Below are positions 1 through 9,199 of a stretch of DNA of 64,000 bases, piece by piece. Within the stretch, counting starts at the first letter, position 1, and each line of letters starts with the position of its first letter. The stretch is taken from contig NZ_JRHN01000034.1 in NCBI RefSeq assembly GCF_001299635.1, forward strand, positions 1-64,000. Direction: 5' to 3'. The stretch is from Clostridioides difficile (GTDB taxonomy: Bacteria; Bacillota; Clostridia; Peptostreptococcales; Peptostreptococcaceae). Position numbers and translations under genes: made by a program. The notes beneath the pieces were generated by a model, which saw only the letters and a program-made list of their open reading frames with translations, had not been told where the DNA came from and made no database searches.

Positions 1-234
1 GCTGCTAAATTTGCAGAACTTCTTGGAGAAGTTGTAGTTGCAGATACAAAAGAAAACTTAAGAGTTAGAGTTGACGCTGAGTATGGTGCAACTGATGGAA
101 AATTAAAATTAGCTAAGAGAGCTAAAGAATTAGGATTAGATGCTATACATGATACAGTACATGAAATGTGTAAAGATGAAGCTAGACATGGTAAAGCATT
201 CTTAGGATTATTAAACAGACATTTTGGAAAATAA
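1..234 (+). CDS. rbr: reverse rubrerythrin, C-terminal part (5' end outside window)
   Basis: Frame 1 is open from the window edge to TAA at 232-234 and gives the last 77 residues of a rubrerythrin-type four-helix diiron protein. The final helix carries the EARHG ligand motif and the protein stops right after it, at NRHFGK. Classical rubrerythrins continue into a C-terminal rubredoxin domain, so this is probably the reverse architecture with rubredoxin at the N-terminus, which lies outside the window. The family reduces hydrogen peroxide and oxygen in anaerobes with NADH-derived electrons. A terminator follows, so it is the end of a transcription unit. Confidence 0.85.
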   Translation, partial: AAKFAELLGEVVVADTKENLRVRVDAEYGATDGKLKLAKRAKELGLDAIHDTVHEMCKDEARHGKAFLGLLNRHFGK

Positions 235-252
235 TAATTAAAAATATAGATT

Positions 253-285
253 AAAAGGAGAAACTTTGGTTTCTCCTTTTTTAAA
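253..285 (+). terminator. Rho-independent terminator of rubrerythrin gene
   Basis: The arms AAAAGGAGAAAC (253-264) and GTTTCTCCTTTT (269-280) form a 12-bp stem with a 4-nt loop and run into a T tract. It lies 18 bp after the rubrerythrin stop. Confidence 0.9.
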
Positions 286-325
286 TTATAAAAATAAACT
301 GTTGCGATAAAAAGGTGGAAATAAT

Positions 326-1474
326 ATGAAATCAGTATCTGTTAGGAGTTGCAAAACTTACAATTATGAAGATGTGAGGTGTTCTATTGAAAAAAATTTA
401 GATGATATTGGAGGAATTGATAAATTTGTTAAAAAAAGAAGTAAAGTACTCGTAAAACCAAATTTATTGATGAAGAAAAGACCTGAAGAAGCTACAACTA
501 CACATCCTATGGTTGTGAGAGTTGTATGTGAAAAGCTTTTAGAGTTAGATTGTGATATTACAATAGCAGATAGCCCAGGTGGTCCATATAATCAAAGTTC
601 TCTTAAAAGTATATATAAGGCATCTGGAATTGAAGAGGTAGCAAATGATTTGGGTATTAAGTTAAATTATGATGTTTCAGATGTTAAGATACATAGTGAA
701 AAAGCACATGTTTTAAAATATATGGATATTATTAAACCAATAGTAGATGCAGACTATGTAATAAATCTTTGCAAATTAAAGACACATATGATGGCAACTT
801 TTACTGGTGGTACAAAAAATATGTATGGATGTATAGCTGGATTGAAAAAAGCAGAAATACATTATAGATTTCCTACAGAAGAATTATTTTGCGAAAATGT
901 GCTTTTGGATATTTGTGATTATGTGAAACCGACATTGACAATTATGGATGGAATAGTAGGTATGGAAGGTGATGGTCCCTCAGCTGGAACCACTCGAGAA
1001 ATAGGTGTATTATTAGCATCACAAAATCCATATGCTATAGATGTAGTTGCATGTAAGATTATAAGCTTACTTCCAAATAGAGTTGCTACAATTAGAGGTG
1101 CTATAAAAAGAGGTTATATAGAAGCAGATTTTTCAGATATTGAGATTGTAGGAGAAGATATAGATGATTTAATTATAAAAGACTATAAGGTTCCAAATGT
1201 AAGTAAAGACTTAAGATTATTTTCTGTAAAACTACCAAAATTTTTAAATGAGCCTATTTCAAAACTTATAACACCAAAACCTGTGGTTAGATTCCAAGAT
1301 TGTATAAAATGTGGAAAATGTAAAGAAGCTTGCCCTGCAAGTACTATAGAAATGGGAACTAAGGGAGCCATTATAGACTTAAGTAAATGTATACGATGTT
1401 ACTGTTGCCATGAACTTTGTCCTAAAAAGGCTATTGATGTCAAACGTAATTTTGTATTTAAGTATGTAAAATAA
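326..1474 (+). CDS. DUF362 domain protein with C-terminal 2x[4Fe-4S] ferredoxin domain
   Basis: 382 residues. Residues about 40-260 match the DUF362 family (SKVLVKPNLLMKK near the start, LCKLKTHMMATFTGGTKN in the middle). Residues about 318-370 form a bacterial ferredoxin domain with two cluster motifs, CIKCGKCKEACP and CIRCYCCHELCP, so it should bind two [4Fe-4S] clusters. The ATG at 326 follows AAAGGTGG at 311-318. The protein has no signal peptide and is probably a cytosolic iron-sulfur redox protein. The substrate is unknown. It stands alone between the rubrerythrin terminator and pyrC, which starts 52 bp downstream and may be co-transcribed. Confidence 0.85.
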   Translation: MKSVSVRSCKTYNYEDVRCSIEKNLDDIGGIDKFVKKRSKVLVKPNLLMKKRPEEATTTHPMVVRVVCEKLLELDCDITIADSPGGPYNQSSLKSIYKASGIEEVANDLGIKLNYDVSDVKIHSEKAHVLKYMDIIKPIVDADYVINLCKLKTHMMATFTGGTKNMYGCIAGLKKAEIHYRFPTEELFCENVLLDICDYVKPTLTIMDGIVGMEGDGPSAGTTREIGVLLASQNPYAIDVVACKIISLLPNRVATIRGAIKRGYIEADFSDIEIVGEDIDDLIIKDYKVPNVSKDLRLFSVKLPKFLNEPISKLITPKPVVRFQDCIKCGKCKEACPASTIEMGTKGAIIDLSKCIRCYCCHELCPKKAIDVKRNFVFKYVK

Positions 1475-1526
1475 TGTATAATATTATATGAGTCTATATA
1501 AATGAAAAGTATAAAGGAGAAATAAG

Positions 1527-2792
1527 ATGATTTTAATTAAAAATGGTAGAGTGATAGACCCTAAGAGTCAAAAAGATGAGAAAATTGATTTAATTATAAA
1601 AGAAAATAAAATTTATAAAATAGGTAAATTTGATGAAAGTGATGAGTATGAAAAGGTAATAGATGCTAGTGGTAATATAATTGCGCCAGGTCTAGTAGAT
1701 GTACATGTTCACTTTAGAGACCCAGGATTTACATATAAAGAAGATATAGAAAGTGGAGCTAAAGCTGCTGCTAGAGGAGGATTTACAACTGTTATATGCA
1801 TGGCAAATACTAATCCTATTGTAGATAATGAAGATACTTTTAATTATATTAAGGAAAAGTCAAAAAGTGCATGTATAAATGTTTTACAAGCAGCTGCTAT
1901 AACTAAAGGTTTTGAAGGTAAAGAATTGGTTGATATGGAAAATCTTAAAAAAGCTGGTGTACCTGGGTTTACTGATGATGGTTTACCTCTAATGGATAGC
2001 AATCTAATTATGGAAGCTATGATTAAAGCAAAAGAATTGGATGTACCACTTAGTTTTCATGAAGAAGACCCTTCTTTAGTTGGAAATCCAGGTGTGAACG
2101 CAGGAAAAATAGCTTCAGAGATAGGATTAAAGGGCGCATCAAGTGTGGCAGAAGATGTTATGGTAGCTAGGGATTGTATGCTGGCACTAAAAACTGGTGC
2201 GAAGATTGATATACAACATATAAGTTCTGGAGTATCTGTTGATATGGTTAGATTTGCAAAATACCTTGGTGCAAATGTAGTTGCAGAAGCTTCACCACAC
2301 CACTTTACATTGACTGAAGAAGATGTATTAGAGTTTGGAACAAATGCAAAAATGAATCCACCTTTAAGAAGTAAGTGGGATAGAGATAAGATTATAGAGG
2401 GATTAAATGATGGTACTATTGAGATAATAGCAACAGACCATGCACCTCATAGTAAAGAAGAAAAAGACAGAGAATTCATAAAGGCTCCAAGTGGAATTAT
2501 TGGGTTAGAGACTTCTTTATCTCTTGGAATAACAAACTTAGTTCATAAAAACCATCTTAGTATGATGCAATTAATCGAAAAAATGTCTACAAACCCTGCA
2601 AAATTATACAATTTAAATGCTGGTTTTATAGAAGAAGGTGCAATAGCAGATATTGTTATATTTAATCCTGAAGAAGAATGGACAGTTGAAAGCTTTGTGT
2701 CTAAAGCTGATAACTCACCATTTAAAGGTAAGACTTTATATGGCAAGGTTAATTATACAATATGTAATGGAGAGATTGTATATAACGCTTAA
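1527..2792 (+). CDS. pyrC: dihydroorotase
   Basis: 421 residues, the usual length for type I dihydroorotases. The enzyme interconverts N-carbamoyl-aspartate and dihydroorotate in pyrimidine synthesis. Visible signatures are the zinc-binding HVHFRDPG (near residue 60), GFTDDGLPLM, the histidine motifs DIQHISS and EASPHHFTLT, and the catalytic aspartate motif ATDHAPHSKEEK near residue 305. AAAGGAG lies about 10 bases before the ATG. No other pyr gene is adjacent, so this pyrC is separated from any main pyr operon. The same amidohydrolase fold includes hydantoinases and allantoinase, but HFRDPG and DHAPHS favour dihydroorotase. Confidence 0.92.
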   Translation: MILIKNGRVIDPKSQKDEKIDLIIKENKIYKIGKFDESDEYEKVIDASGNIIAPGLVDVHVHFRDPGFTYKEDIESGAKAAARGGFTTVICMANTNPIVDNEDTFNYIKEKSKSACINVLQAAAITKGFEGKELVDMENLKKAGVPGFTDDGLPLMDSNLIMEAMIKAKELDVPLSFHEEDPSLVGNPGVNAGKIASEIGLKGASSVAEDVMVARDCMLALKTGAKIDIQHISSGVSVDMVRFAKYLGANVVAEASPHHFTLTEEDVLEFGTNAKMNPPLRSKWDRDKIIEGLNDGTIEIIATDHAPHSKEEKDREFIKAPSGIIGLETSLSLGITNLVHKNHLSMMQLIEKMSTNPAKLYNLNAGFIEEGAIADIVIFNPEEEWTVESFVSKADNSPFKGKTLYGKVNYTICNGEIVYNA

Positions 2793-2824
2793 CTTAGCAG
2801 TATCTTTTAAAGGCGGTGAATACA

Positions 2825-3820
2825 ATGATTGAAAGTAAAAGATTATATATTAGGAAGATGAATCATAATGACCTTGAGAAAATAAGTAAGATTTTACAAG
2901 ATATAGAGGTAATGTATGCTTGGGAACATGCTTTCTCTGATGAAGAAGTTTTAGAATGGATTGATAGAAATATACAAAGATACGATAATGATGGATATGG
3001 ATACTTTATTGCTATAGATAAGGAAAGAGAAGATGTAGTTGGACAGATAGGTCTTATAAAGCAGGACATAGGATTAGGAATAGGATATATAATAAAAAAA
3101 GAATATTGGAACCAGGGATATGCTACTGAAGGTGCAATTGCTTGTATAGATTATGCTATTAAAAATCTAAGTGCAGATACTTTAGTAGCAGATATAAGAC
3201 CTGAAAATACAGCATCTATAAATGTAGCAAAAAGACTAGGTATGAAAAAAACATCAGAGTATGATAAGATTTACAAAGGAAAAGTAATGAAACATGATAT
3301 CTATCAACTAGAAGTAACTGGATTAACTACAAAGATTGTTGAAGTAGTAGAATATAATCCAAATTGGAAGTATGAGTTTGAAAAGTTAAAATCTACACTA
3401 GAAAAGGTATTAGGAGATTCAATTTTAAAAATAGAGCATGTTGGTAGTACTTCTGTTGAGGGGCTTTCTGCAAAGCCAAGATTGGATGTTGATATAGTAA
3501 TTGAAAACTACAATTACTTAAATGATGTTATAAGTAAATTAAAGAAATTAGGGTATAGACATCTTGGGAATTTAGATATAGAAGGAAGAGAAGCTTTTTT
3601 ATATGAGACAACTGACTTTATGGAACATAATTTATATGTATGTCCTAAAAATGGAAAAGGATATTTAGAACATATTAAATTTAGAGATTATTTAAGGTTA
3701 AATCCAGATAAGGTTAAAGAGTATTCTAACTTAAAGAAAAAACTAGCAAAACTTTATAGGTATGATGTTAATGCTTACTGTGACAATAAAACAGATTTTA
3801 TAATAAAAATAATAGACTAG
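2825..3820 (+). CDS. GNAT acetyltransferase fused to GrpB/UPF0157 domain
   Basis: 331 residues from ATG 2825. An in-frame GTG at 2816 would add three residues, but AGGCGG at 2811-2816 is correctly spaced only for the ATG, and IESKRLYIRKM is a typical GNAT start. Residues 1-160 are a RimJ/RimL-like N-acetyltransferase (the GQIGLI strand, then GYIIKKEYWNQGYATEGA for acetyl-CoA binding). Residues about 170-331 are a GrpB domain with EHVGSTSVEGLSAKPRLDVD, which belongs to the nucleotidyltransferase-like fold. The reading frame is continuous across the junction, so it is a true fusion. The substrate is unknown. It ends before a shared hairpin. Confidence 0.85.
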   Translation: MIESKRLYIRKMNHNDLEKISKILQDIEVMYAWEHAFSDEEVLEWIDRNIQRYDNDGYGYFIAIDKEREDVVGQIGLIKQDIGLGIGYIIKKEYWNQGYATEGAIACIDYAIKNLSADTLVADIRPENTASINVAKRLGMKKTSEYDKIYKGKVMKHDIYQLEVTGLTTKIVEVVEYNPNWKYEFEKLKSTLEKVLGDSILKIEHVGSTSVEGLSAKPRLDVDIVIENYNYLNDVISKLKKLGYRHLGNLDIEGREAFLYETTDFMEHNLYVCPKNGKGYLEHIKFRDYLRLNPDKVKEYSNLKKKLAKLYRYDVNAYCDNKTDFIIKIID

Positions 3821-3828
3821 AAACTAAA

Positions 3829-3890
3829 GAACGCACTACTATATTTGAAGAAGATTAAATTCTTAATCTATCATATATAATAGTGCGTTA
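3829..3890. terminator. long-loop hairpin, probably bidirectional terminator
   Basis: AACGCACTACTATAT near 3830-3844 is complementary to ATATAATAGTGCGTT at 3875-3889. It sits just after the plus-strand GNAT-GrpB gene and before the 3' end of the convergent minus-strand permease gene. The loop is about 30 nt and the T tract is weak. Confidence 0.55.
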
Positions 3891-3945
3891 TATATTAAAT
3901 CTGTTTTATATAAGTAAATCTAAAAATTATAAATTTAGACAGTGT

Positions 3946-5178
3946 CTACTTATAAATTGCCTTTATAGGGTCTAGTTTAGAGGCTTTAAAGGCTGGGATT
4001 AAACCAAACACAACCCCAGTTAATATAGTAGCTACAATAGCGTAAAATAAGCTATTTAAACTAGGAATTGCTTCAAATCCAATGTATTTAGAAACATAAT
4101 TAGTAGCAATAAATCCAACTATAGTTCCTAAAATTCCACCACATACTGTTATAAATACAGCCTCAACTAAAAATTGAAATAATATAGACCTAGGTTTTGC
4201 ACCAATAGCACGTCTTATACCAATTTCTCTTTGTCTTTCCATAACAGAAACATACATTATATTCATTACACCAATACCACCAACAAACATTGCAACTACA
4301 GTTATTATAGATACATATTTGTTTACATTAGAATTAATGCTTTCAAGATAAGCTGTCTGTTCAGTTGGGTCTGGTGTAGTATAAGAACCATTGATACCAG
4401 GATGCATCTCATATAGTTTAGCTATAACATTGTTTGCAACTTCATTCACATTATACCCATTAGAAGACACTAAGTCTAACTGATAGATTTCATTTGAATA
4501 AGAATTTTGACTCATTAAACTGTCAAAAGCCTTTTTAGGTATAAGAGAAGTAGTAAACTGCATATCTTGATAACCACCAAAGAGTCCCATATTTTGATTT
4601 TGCTGAGAATCATCTAGTACTCCAATTATTTCAAATATAGTTCCATTTATATTGATACCATTACCTAAAGCATCTTCTGGGTTTTCAAAAATTTCACTTG
4701 TACTTTGTAATGTAAGTAAAATTACTTTTCTTTTTTCATCATCTAAAGAAAAATCTCTACCACAAACTAAATTTATTTTAGAATCCTTTTTTACTGGTCC
4801 TACATCAACATAAGTACTCTTTTTATCAAAAAATGCTTGTGAAGAATAAGTTGAATCAAGATTAAACCCATCTCTTGATGGAGCTATTCTTTCTACACCC
4901 TCAACAAATGATAATTCTTCTAAGTCTTTTGCATTAAATGGTTTTAAAAATATACTCATATCATCAGTAAGGCCTGTGTTATCAGCAGATTCAAACGAAA
5001 TAGTAGTTTTATTAGGGTTTACATTGTTTACAGATTTTTTAATTTCTTTCTGAAACCCATTACCTATAGAACTAACAAGTATTACTGAAGTTATTCCTAT
5101 TATAATCCAAAGTAAAGCTACAAAGACACGAAGTTTGTGTCCTTTTAAGTTAGCCAAAGAATTTTTTAATAAGCTCAT
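3946..5178 (-). CDS. MacB/FtsX-type ABC transporter permease
   Basis: 410 residues with MacB topology: one transmembrane helix at about 17-38, a large extracellular MacB-PCD domain (about 45-275) and three C-terminal helices (about 285-310, 335-360, 375-400). The EREIGIRRAIGAKPRSI stretch is the FtsX coupling segment. The start ATG (5178, minus) follows GGAGGTGTAATC. It is the third gene of a minus-strand unit after the adaptor and the ATPase, with only 2 bp to the ATPase gene. Such tripartite pumps in Gram-positives export peptides or antimicrobials. The nearby two-component system suggests inducible expression. Confidence 0.9.
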   Translation of the reverse strand: MSLLKNSLANLKGHKLRVFVALLWIIIGITSVILVSSIGNGFQKEIKKSVNNVNPNKTTISFESADNTGLTDDMSIFLKPFNAKDLEELSFVEGVERIAPSRDGFNLDSTYSSQAFFDKKSTYVDVGPVKKDSKINLVCGRDFSLDDEKRKVILLTLQSTSEIFENPEDALGNGININGTIFEIIGVLDDSQQNQNMGLFGGYQDMQFTTSLIPKKAFDSLMSQNSYSNEIYQLDLVSSNGYNVNEVANNVIAKLYEMHPGINGSYTTPDPTEQTAYLESINSNVNKYVSIITVVAMFVGGIGVMNIMYVSVMERQREIGIRRAIGAKPRSILFQFLVEAVFITVCGGILGTIVGFIATNYVSKYIGFEAIPSLNSLFYAIVATILTGVVFGLIPAFKASKLDPIKAIYK

Positions 5179-5180
5179 GA

Positions 5181-5855
5181 TTACACCTCCGAAGTAAACA
5201 CACCATCTTTAAGTCGTATGACCTTAGTTGCATACTTAGTTAAATCTTGATCATGTGTAACCATTATTATAGTCTTACCTTGTTCATTAAGTTTTGTCAA
5301 AAGTTCCATAATTTCTTTGCTGGTTTCGCTATCTAACGCTCCTGTTGGTTCATCAGCAAAGATTATTTGAGGGTCATTTGCCAGACAGCGTGCAATAGCT
5401 ACACGCTGTTGCTGACCACCAGATAACTGAAGAGGCTTTTGTTTAAGTTTATCCAAAAGTCCAACAGATTTTAATTTATCTTCAACAATTTCTTCTCTTT
5501 CAGATTTTTTTAGCGCCTTATTGTAGATTAGAGGTAACTCTACATTTTGATATACATTTAAAGTTTCTATTAAATTAAATTGTTGAAAAACAAATCCAAT
5601 ATTAATATTTCTAAAAACAGAACGTTCATTTTCACTCAAATTAGTTACATCTGTTCCATCAAATATATATCTTCCTTCATCAAATACATCAAGAAAACCT
5701 AAGATATTAAGTAAAGTAGTTTTACCACTACCAGATTTACCCATTATCATTACAAATTCTCCAGAATCAATTTCTAAGTTTAAGGATTTTAAAACATGTA
5801 ATTCATCTTTCCCTACTTTATAATACTTTTGAATATTTTCTAATTTTATTAACAT
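5181..5855 (-). CDS. MacB/LolD-type ABC transporter ATP-binding protein
   Basis: 224 residues, a single nucleotide-binding domain. Walker A is GKSGSGKTT near residue 40, the signature is LSGGQQQRVAIAR, Walker B is IIFADEPTGALDSE, and the switch histidine is in MVTHD. The EPTGALDS form is typical of the MacB/LolD/BceA group. It lies 7 bp downstream of the adaptor gene and 2 bp upstream of the permease gene, so the three are surely co-translated and form one export complex. Confidence 0.93.
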   Translation of the reverse strand: MLIKLENIQKYYKVGKDELHVLKSLNLEIDSGEFVMIMGKSGSGKTTLLNILGFLDVFDEGRYIFDGTDVTNLSENERSVFRNINIGFVFQQFNLIETLNVYQNVELPLIYNKALKKSEREEIVEDKLKSVGLLDKLKQKPLQLSGGQQQRVAIARCLANDPQIIFADEPTGALDSETSKEIMELLTKLNEQGKTIIMVTHDQDLTKYATKVIRLKDGVFTSEV

Positions 5856-5862
5856 ATGTAAA

Positions 5863-7092
5863 TTAATTCACATCCATAGTAACTTCTTTTACTTTTTTAT
5901 TTGGAGTAGCATCTCCATTATTAGAACCTGCAGTTACGCCATCGCCTTGAACTGGGTTTCCTTCTTTCATTTCTTTAGTAGGGTGTTTTATTACTATATC
6001 GCCTTGCTCAAGACCGCCTCTAACTACAGCAAAATCATCATTTTGACTTGCTACATCTACAATTTGTTTTTTCAATATACCATCTAAATCCTTAAATACA
6101 TATGAGTGTTTTTTGTCTTTAAGCACACAAGATGCTGGTATTTTAAAGCTTGAACTAGCTACTTCAAGTGATGCTTGAAGATGGAATCCATTTACTAATC
6201 CTTCTTGATTATCAAATGCTATGTTTATATCATAATAAGATAGAGTATTCTGTTGAGCTCCCATCTCAGTATTTGGAGTAGATGGCTTATCAGATATAAA
6301 ACTTATTCTACCAGTAAGTTTTTGGTCAGTTGAGAAAACTAATATATTAACCATCTGGTCAATTTTCATTTTAGGTAAATCTTGCTCACTTGCTTGTCCT
6401 TTCATATAAAACTCTAGACCTTGAATAGTCATAAATGAAGCTGGTTGTTCTGGATTTCCAGTTTGGTCATTTAAGTATACAGTGCCATCAAAAGGAGCAG
6501 TGACACTATCATATGCTTTCTTATCTAAAGAAGCTATTTGAGAGTTTAAAGCAGTTATCTGAGCATTTATAGAAGCTATAGCATCTCTATTTTCAGTAAT
6601 ATCAGAAAGTGATATTTTCTGTTTTTTGTATTGGCTAAGTTGTGATTTTAAACTATCTATTTCTGCTATTATAGTTGGATTTTTAGCAGTAAAAAGAAGG
6701 TCTCCTTGATTTACTTTTTGACCATTTGTAACATTAACAGCACTTAGTTCATAATCTCCAGAAATATTAAAGTCTTTAGTCTGTTTAGGAACAACCATAC
6801 CATTTATAAATATTTTCTCATTTTCAGGAACAGTATATGTTTCTATAAAGTTTTCATTAGCTTGTAATTTAGTGTTTTTTGCATCATTGTAAGCAAGTAC
6901 CCCTAAAATTAGAAGTATGATTATTACTATTCCTGCATAAATTTTGAATCTTTTATTTTTAAAGGGATTGTTTTTAAAACCTTTATTTTTAGCTTTGAAG
7001 CCACTACTTCCAAAACTACTACTTCTAAAGTTGTTACTTTTGAAGCTGCTATTTCTAAATTTTTTCTTTTTAAATTTTTTTAGAAAAGACAT
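5863..7092 (-). CDS. membrane fusion (adaptor) protein of MacAB-like efflux pump
   Basis: 409 residues. One transmembrane helix at about 50-67 is followed by a HlyD/MacA-type fold: a lipoyl-like half near GDYELSAVNVTNGQKVNQGDLLF, a short coiled coil at about 140-195, then the second lipoyl half (VTAPFDGTVYLND) and beta-barrel. The start ATG follows AAAGGAGGAAG. The first about 50 residues form an unusual cytoplasmic tail rich in Lys, Phe, Ser and Asn, made of imperfect F-(K/R)-x-(S/N) repeats. It heads the three-gene pump unit, 117 bp after the histidine kinase gene, and may be co-transcribed with the kinase. Confidence 0.87.
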   Translation of the reverse strand: MSFLKKFKKKKFRNSSFKSNNFRSSSFGSSGFKAKNKGFKNNPFKNKRFKIYAGIVIIILLILGVLAYNDAKNTKLQANENFIETYTVPENEKIFINGMVVPKQTKDFNISGDYELSAVNVTNGQKVNQGDLLFTAKNPTIIAEIDSLKSQLSQYKKQKISLSDITENRDAIASINAQITALNSQIASLDKKAYDSVTAPFDGTVYLNDQTGNPEQPASFMTIQGLEFYMKGQASEQDLPKMKIDQMVNILVFSTDQKLTGRISFISDKPSTPNTEMGAQQNTLSYYDINIAFDNQEGLVNGFHLQASLEVASSSFKIPASCVLKDKKHSYVFKDLDGILKKQIVDVASQNDDFAVVRGGLEQGDIVIKHPTKEMKEGNPVQGDGVTAGSNNGDATPNKKVKEVTMDVN

Positions 7093-7208
7093 GTCTTCCT
7101 CCTTTTTATAAAAACTATTTATTATATACTGGGATGTACATATAGAATCATTATTAAGAAGCCTGTTGAATATAAGTTAAATAGAAATAAACTATCAATA
7201 TTAAGATA

Positions 7209-8213
7209 CTATAAATCGCATTTGAATGTAATAGTAAATTTTGTATATTGATTGTACTCTGAATCTACATCAATTTTATGGCCAAGTTTATCACAAAGTT
7301 CCTTTGCTAAATAAAGCCCAAGTCCTGTAGATTTAGCGTTATTCCTTCCATTATTACCTGTAAATCCCTTATTGAATATTCGATTTAAATCTTCCTTTTT
7401 TATACCACAACCAGTATCTTCCACTCTTAATTGTAAATAATTTTTGGTTGTTTTGCAATAGATAGATATATTATCTCCTAATGAGGAATATTTTAGGGAA
7501 TTACTCAATAATTGCTCGAATATGAAGTAGAGCCATTTCTCGTCTGATAAAACTTTAAAATTCAAATTATTTAAGCCTAAAATTATTTTTTTTGAAATAA
7601 AATATTTTGAATATTTTCTTATAATATCTCTAATAATTTTTTCAATGTTCACTTCTTGAATCAAAAAATCTTTATGAAAATCTTCAAGTTTGGATAAATA
7701 TAAAATTTTTTCAACAGAATTTTCAATTCTAAATATTTCATTATCTATATCATTAGAAATTTTTTCATCAATTAAATCCTCATTCTGCTCAAGCGTAAGT
7801 TTTATTATTGCGATAGGCATCTTTATATCGTGTACCCACATACTCATAATCTCTTTATTTTCTTCAAACTTCTTAACATTATTGTTTATTATTTTATTAC
7901 ACTTATATTGATAATTTTTAATGGTGTTCAAATATATTTTTTCTTCATTTTTACATTTAATTAATTCTATATCATGGCTATTAATCTGAGCTATATCATT
8001 TTTTATGTTATTTAAAAATTTATTCTTTTTTATGTAGCTAATTAGTAGATATAACAATAAAAATACGACATTTATAATTAATATATATAAAATAGTGTCA
8101 GTTAAAAAAATCTCTACAGGGGAAAAAAGAATAACTGCTATTGTAAAAATTAAGAAAGTAAAATTGTATATCAAAAATCCGAGTTTGTCTTTGAGAAAAT
8201 CTTTAAAGCTCAT
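7209..8213 (-). CDS. sensor histidine kinase, BceS/intramembrane-sensing type
   Basis: 334 residues. Two transmembrane helices (about 13-32 and 37-58) with almost no extracellular loop mark an intramembrane-sensing kinase, the type that works with BceAB transporters. Kinase motifs are MWVHDIKMPIAI (phospho-acceptor His), an N box around FEQLLSNSLKYS, VEDTGCGIKKED (G1) and STGLGLYLAKELC (G2). It lies 23 bp after the response regulator. It probably senses cell-wall-active peptides through the divergent BceAB pair. This role is inferred from family and context. Confidence 0.9.
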   Translation of the reverse strand: MSFKDFLKDKLGFLIYNFTFLIFTIAVILFSPVEIFLTDTILYILIINVVFLLLYLLISYIKKNKFLNNIKNDIAQINSHDIELIKCKNEEKIYLNTIKNYQYKCNKIINNNVKKFEENKEIMSMWVHDIKMPIAIIKLTLEQNEDLIDEKISNDIDNEIFRIENSVEKILYLSKLEDFHKDFLIQEVNIEKIIRDIIRKYSKYFISKKIILGLNNLNFKVLSDEKWLYFIFEQLLSNSLKYSSLGDNISIYCKTTKNYLQLRVEDTGCGIKKEDLNRIFNKGFTGNNGRNNAKSTGLGLYLAKELCDKLGHKIDVDSEYNQYTKFTITFKCDL

Positions 8214-8236
8214 AAATTCACCTACTTAGAGTTGTT

Positions 8237-8911
8237 TTAATTGATTATATAACCTAATCCTCGTTTTGTATCTATAAAATCTTCCAACCCAATTTCATTT
8301 AATTTTACTCGTATTCGGTTTACATTTACAGTTAATGTATTATCATCTACAAACCAATCATTATCCCATAATTTTTTCATAAGTTTATTTCTGCTAACTA
8401 TTTGCCCCTTATATTTCATAAGCTCATGAAGAATCTTAATTTCGTTTTTGGTTAATTCAACAATATTGTCTTCATATTTTATGGTCGCAGTTGATAAATC
8501 TAAGATAACACCATTATGAACAATTTGATTTGAATTATTCTCAACAAAATTATAAGTTCTTCTTAAGAGTGCATTAACTTTAGCTACTAAAACATCTATA
8601 GAAAATGGTTTTTGTATATAATCATCTGCTCCCAGATTTACACCCATTATTACATCCATGTTGGAGTTTCTTGAAGAAATAAAGATTATAGGAACTTTTG
8701 AAATTTTTCTTATTTCATTGCACCAATGAAAACCATCATAAAATGGAAGATTTATATCCAATAAAACTAATTGTGGTTCATAGTTTTTAAATTCTTCTAT
8801 GATGTTTTCAAGATTTTCTATTTGATACACATCATGTCCCCATTTAGAAAGACATTCTGCTATGATATTCTTTAATGAAACATCATCTTCAATTACCATT
8901 ATTTTAAACAT
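8237..8911 (-). CDS. OmpR/BceR-family response regulator
   Basis: 224 residues. The receiver domain (1-115) carries the acidic pair in VIEDDVSL, the phospho-acceptor Asp in LLDINLPFYDG and the lysine in YIQKPF. The C-terminal winged helix (about 130-222) includes LTKNEIKILHEL and DDNTLTVNVNRIRVKL. The start follows a GGAGG-like site. It is divergent from the BceAB pair across 288 bp. It is likely to regulate that pair and possibly the downstream MacAB-like pump. Confidence 0.93.
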   Translation of the reverse strand: MFKIMVIEDDVSLKNIIAECLSKWGHDVYQIENLENIIEEFKNYEPQLVLLDINLPFYDGFHWCNEIRKISKVPIIFISSRNSNMDVIMGVNLGADDYIQKPFSIDVLVAKVNALLRRTYNFVENNSNQIVHNGVILDLSTATIKYEDNIVELTKNEIKILHELMKYKGQIVSRNKLMKKLWDNDWFVDDNTLTVNVNRIRVKLNEIGLEDFIDTKRGLGYIIN

Positions 8912-8919
8912 TCTTACCT

Positions 8920-9035
8920 CCTAATTCAAAATAGTTATATTAACATAACCTTATTTTACTTGATAAATTAAAATATTTCTACCTTATAATCTAAAATAAT
9001 TATATTAATATAACTATATTTTACTTGATAAATTA
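8920..9035. repeat. two imperfect 50-bp direct repeats in the divergent regulator/transporter promoter region
   Basis: 8920-8970 and 8984-9035 are about 85 percent alike with a period near 65 bp. Both end in TTTTACTTGATAAATTA, and both contain AAAATARTTATATTAAYATAAC. They lie between the response regulator start and the BceAB genes, so they may hold paired regulator-binding sites or duplicated promoters. Confidence 0.7.
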
Positions 9036-9199
9036 TATTTTAAACATAATTACAATAAAAATGAAGAAATAGAATAAATACTTACATAAATGTAACTTTA
9101 AATTAATGTAATTAAATGTTTAAAAGCTATTTTAATATATATAATATATTTGTGAGAATTAATAAATAACTAATTATGAGGAGAGGTGATTATTTAACT

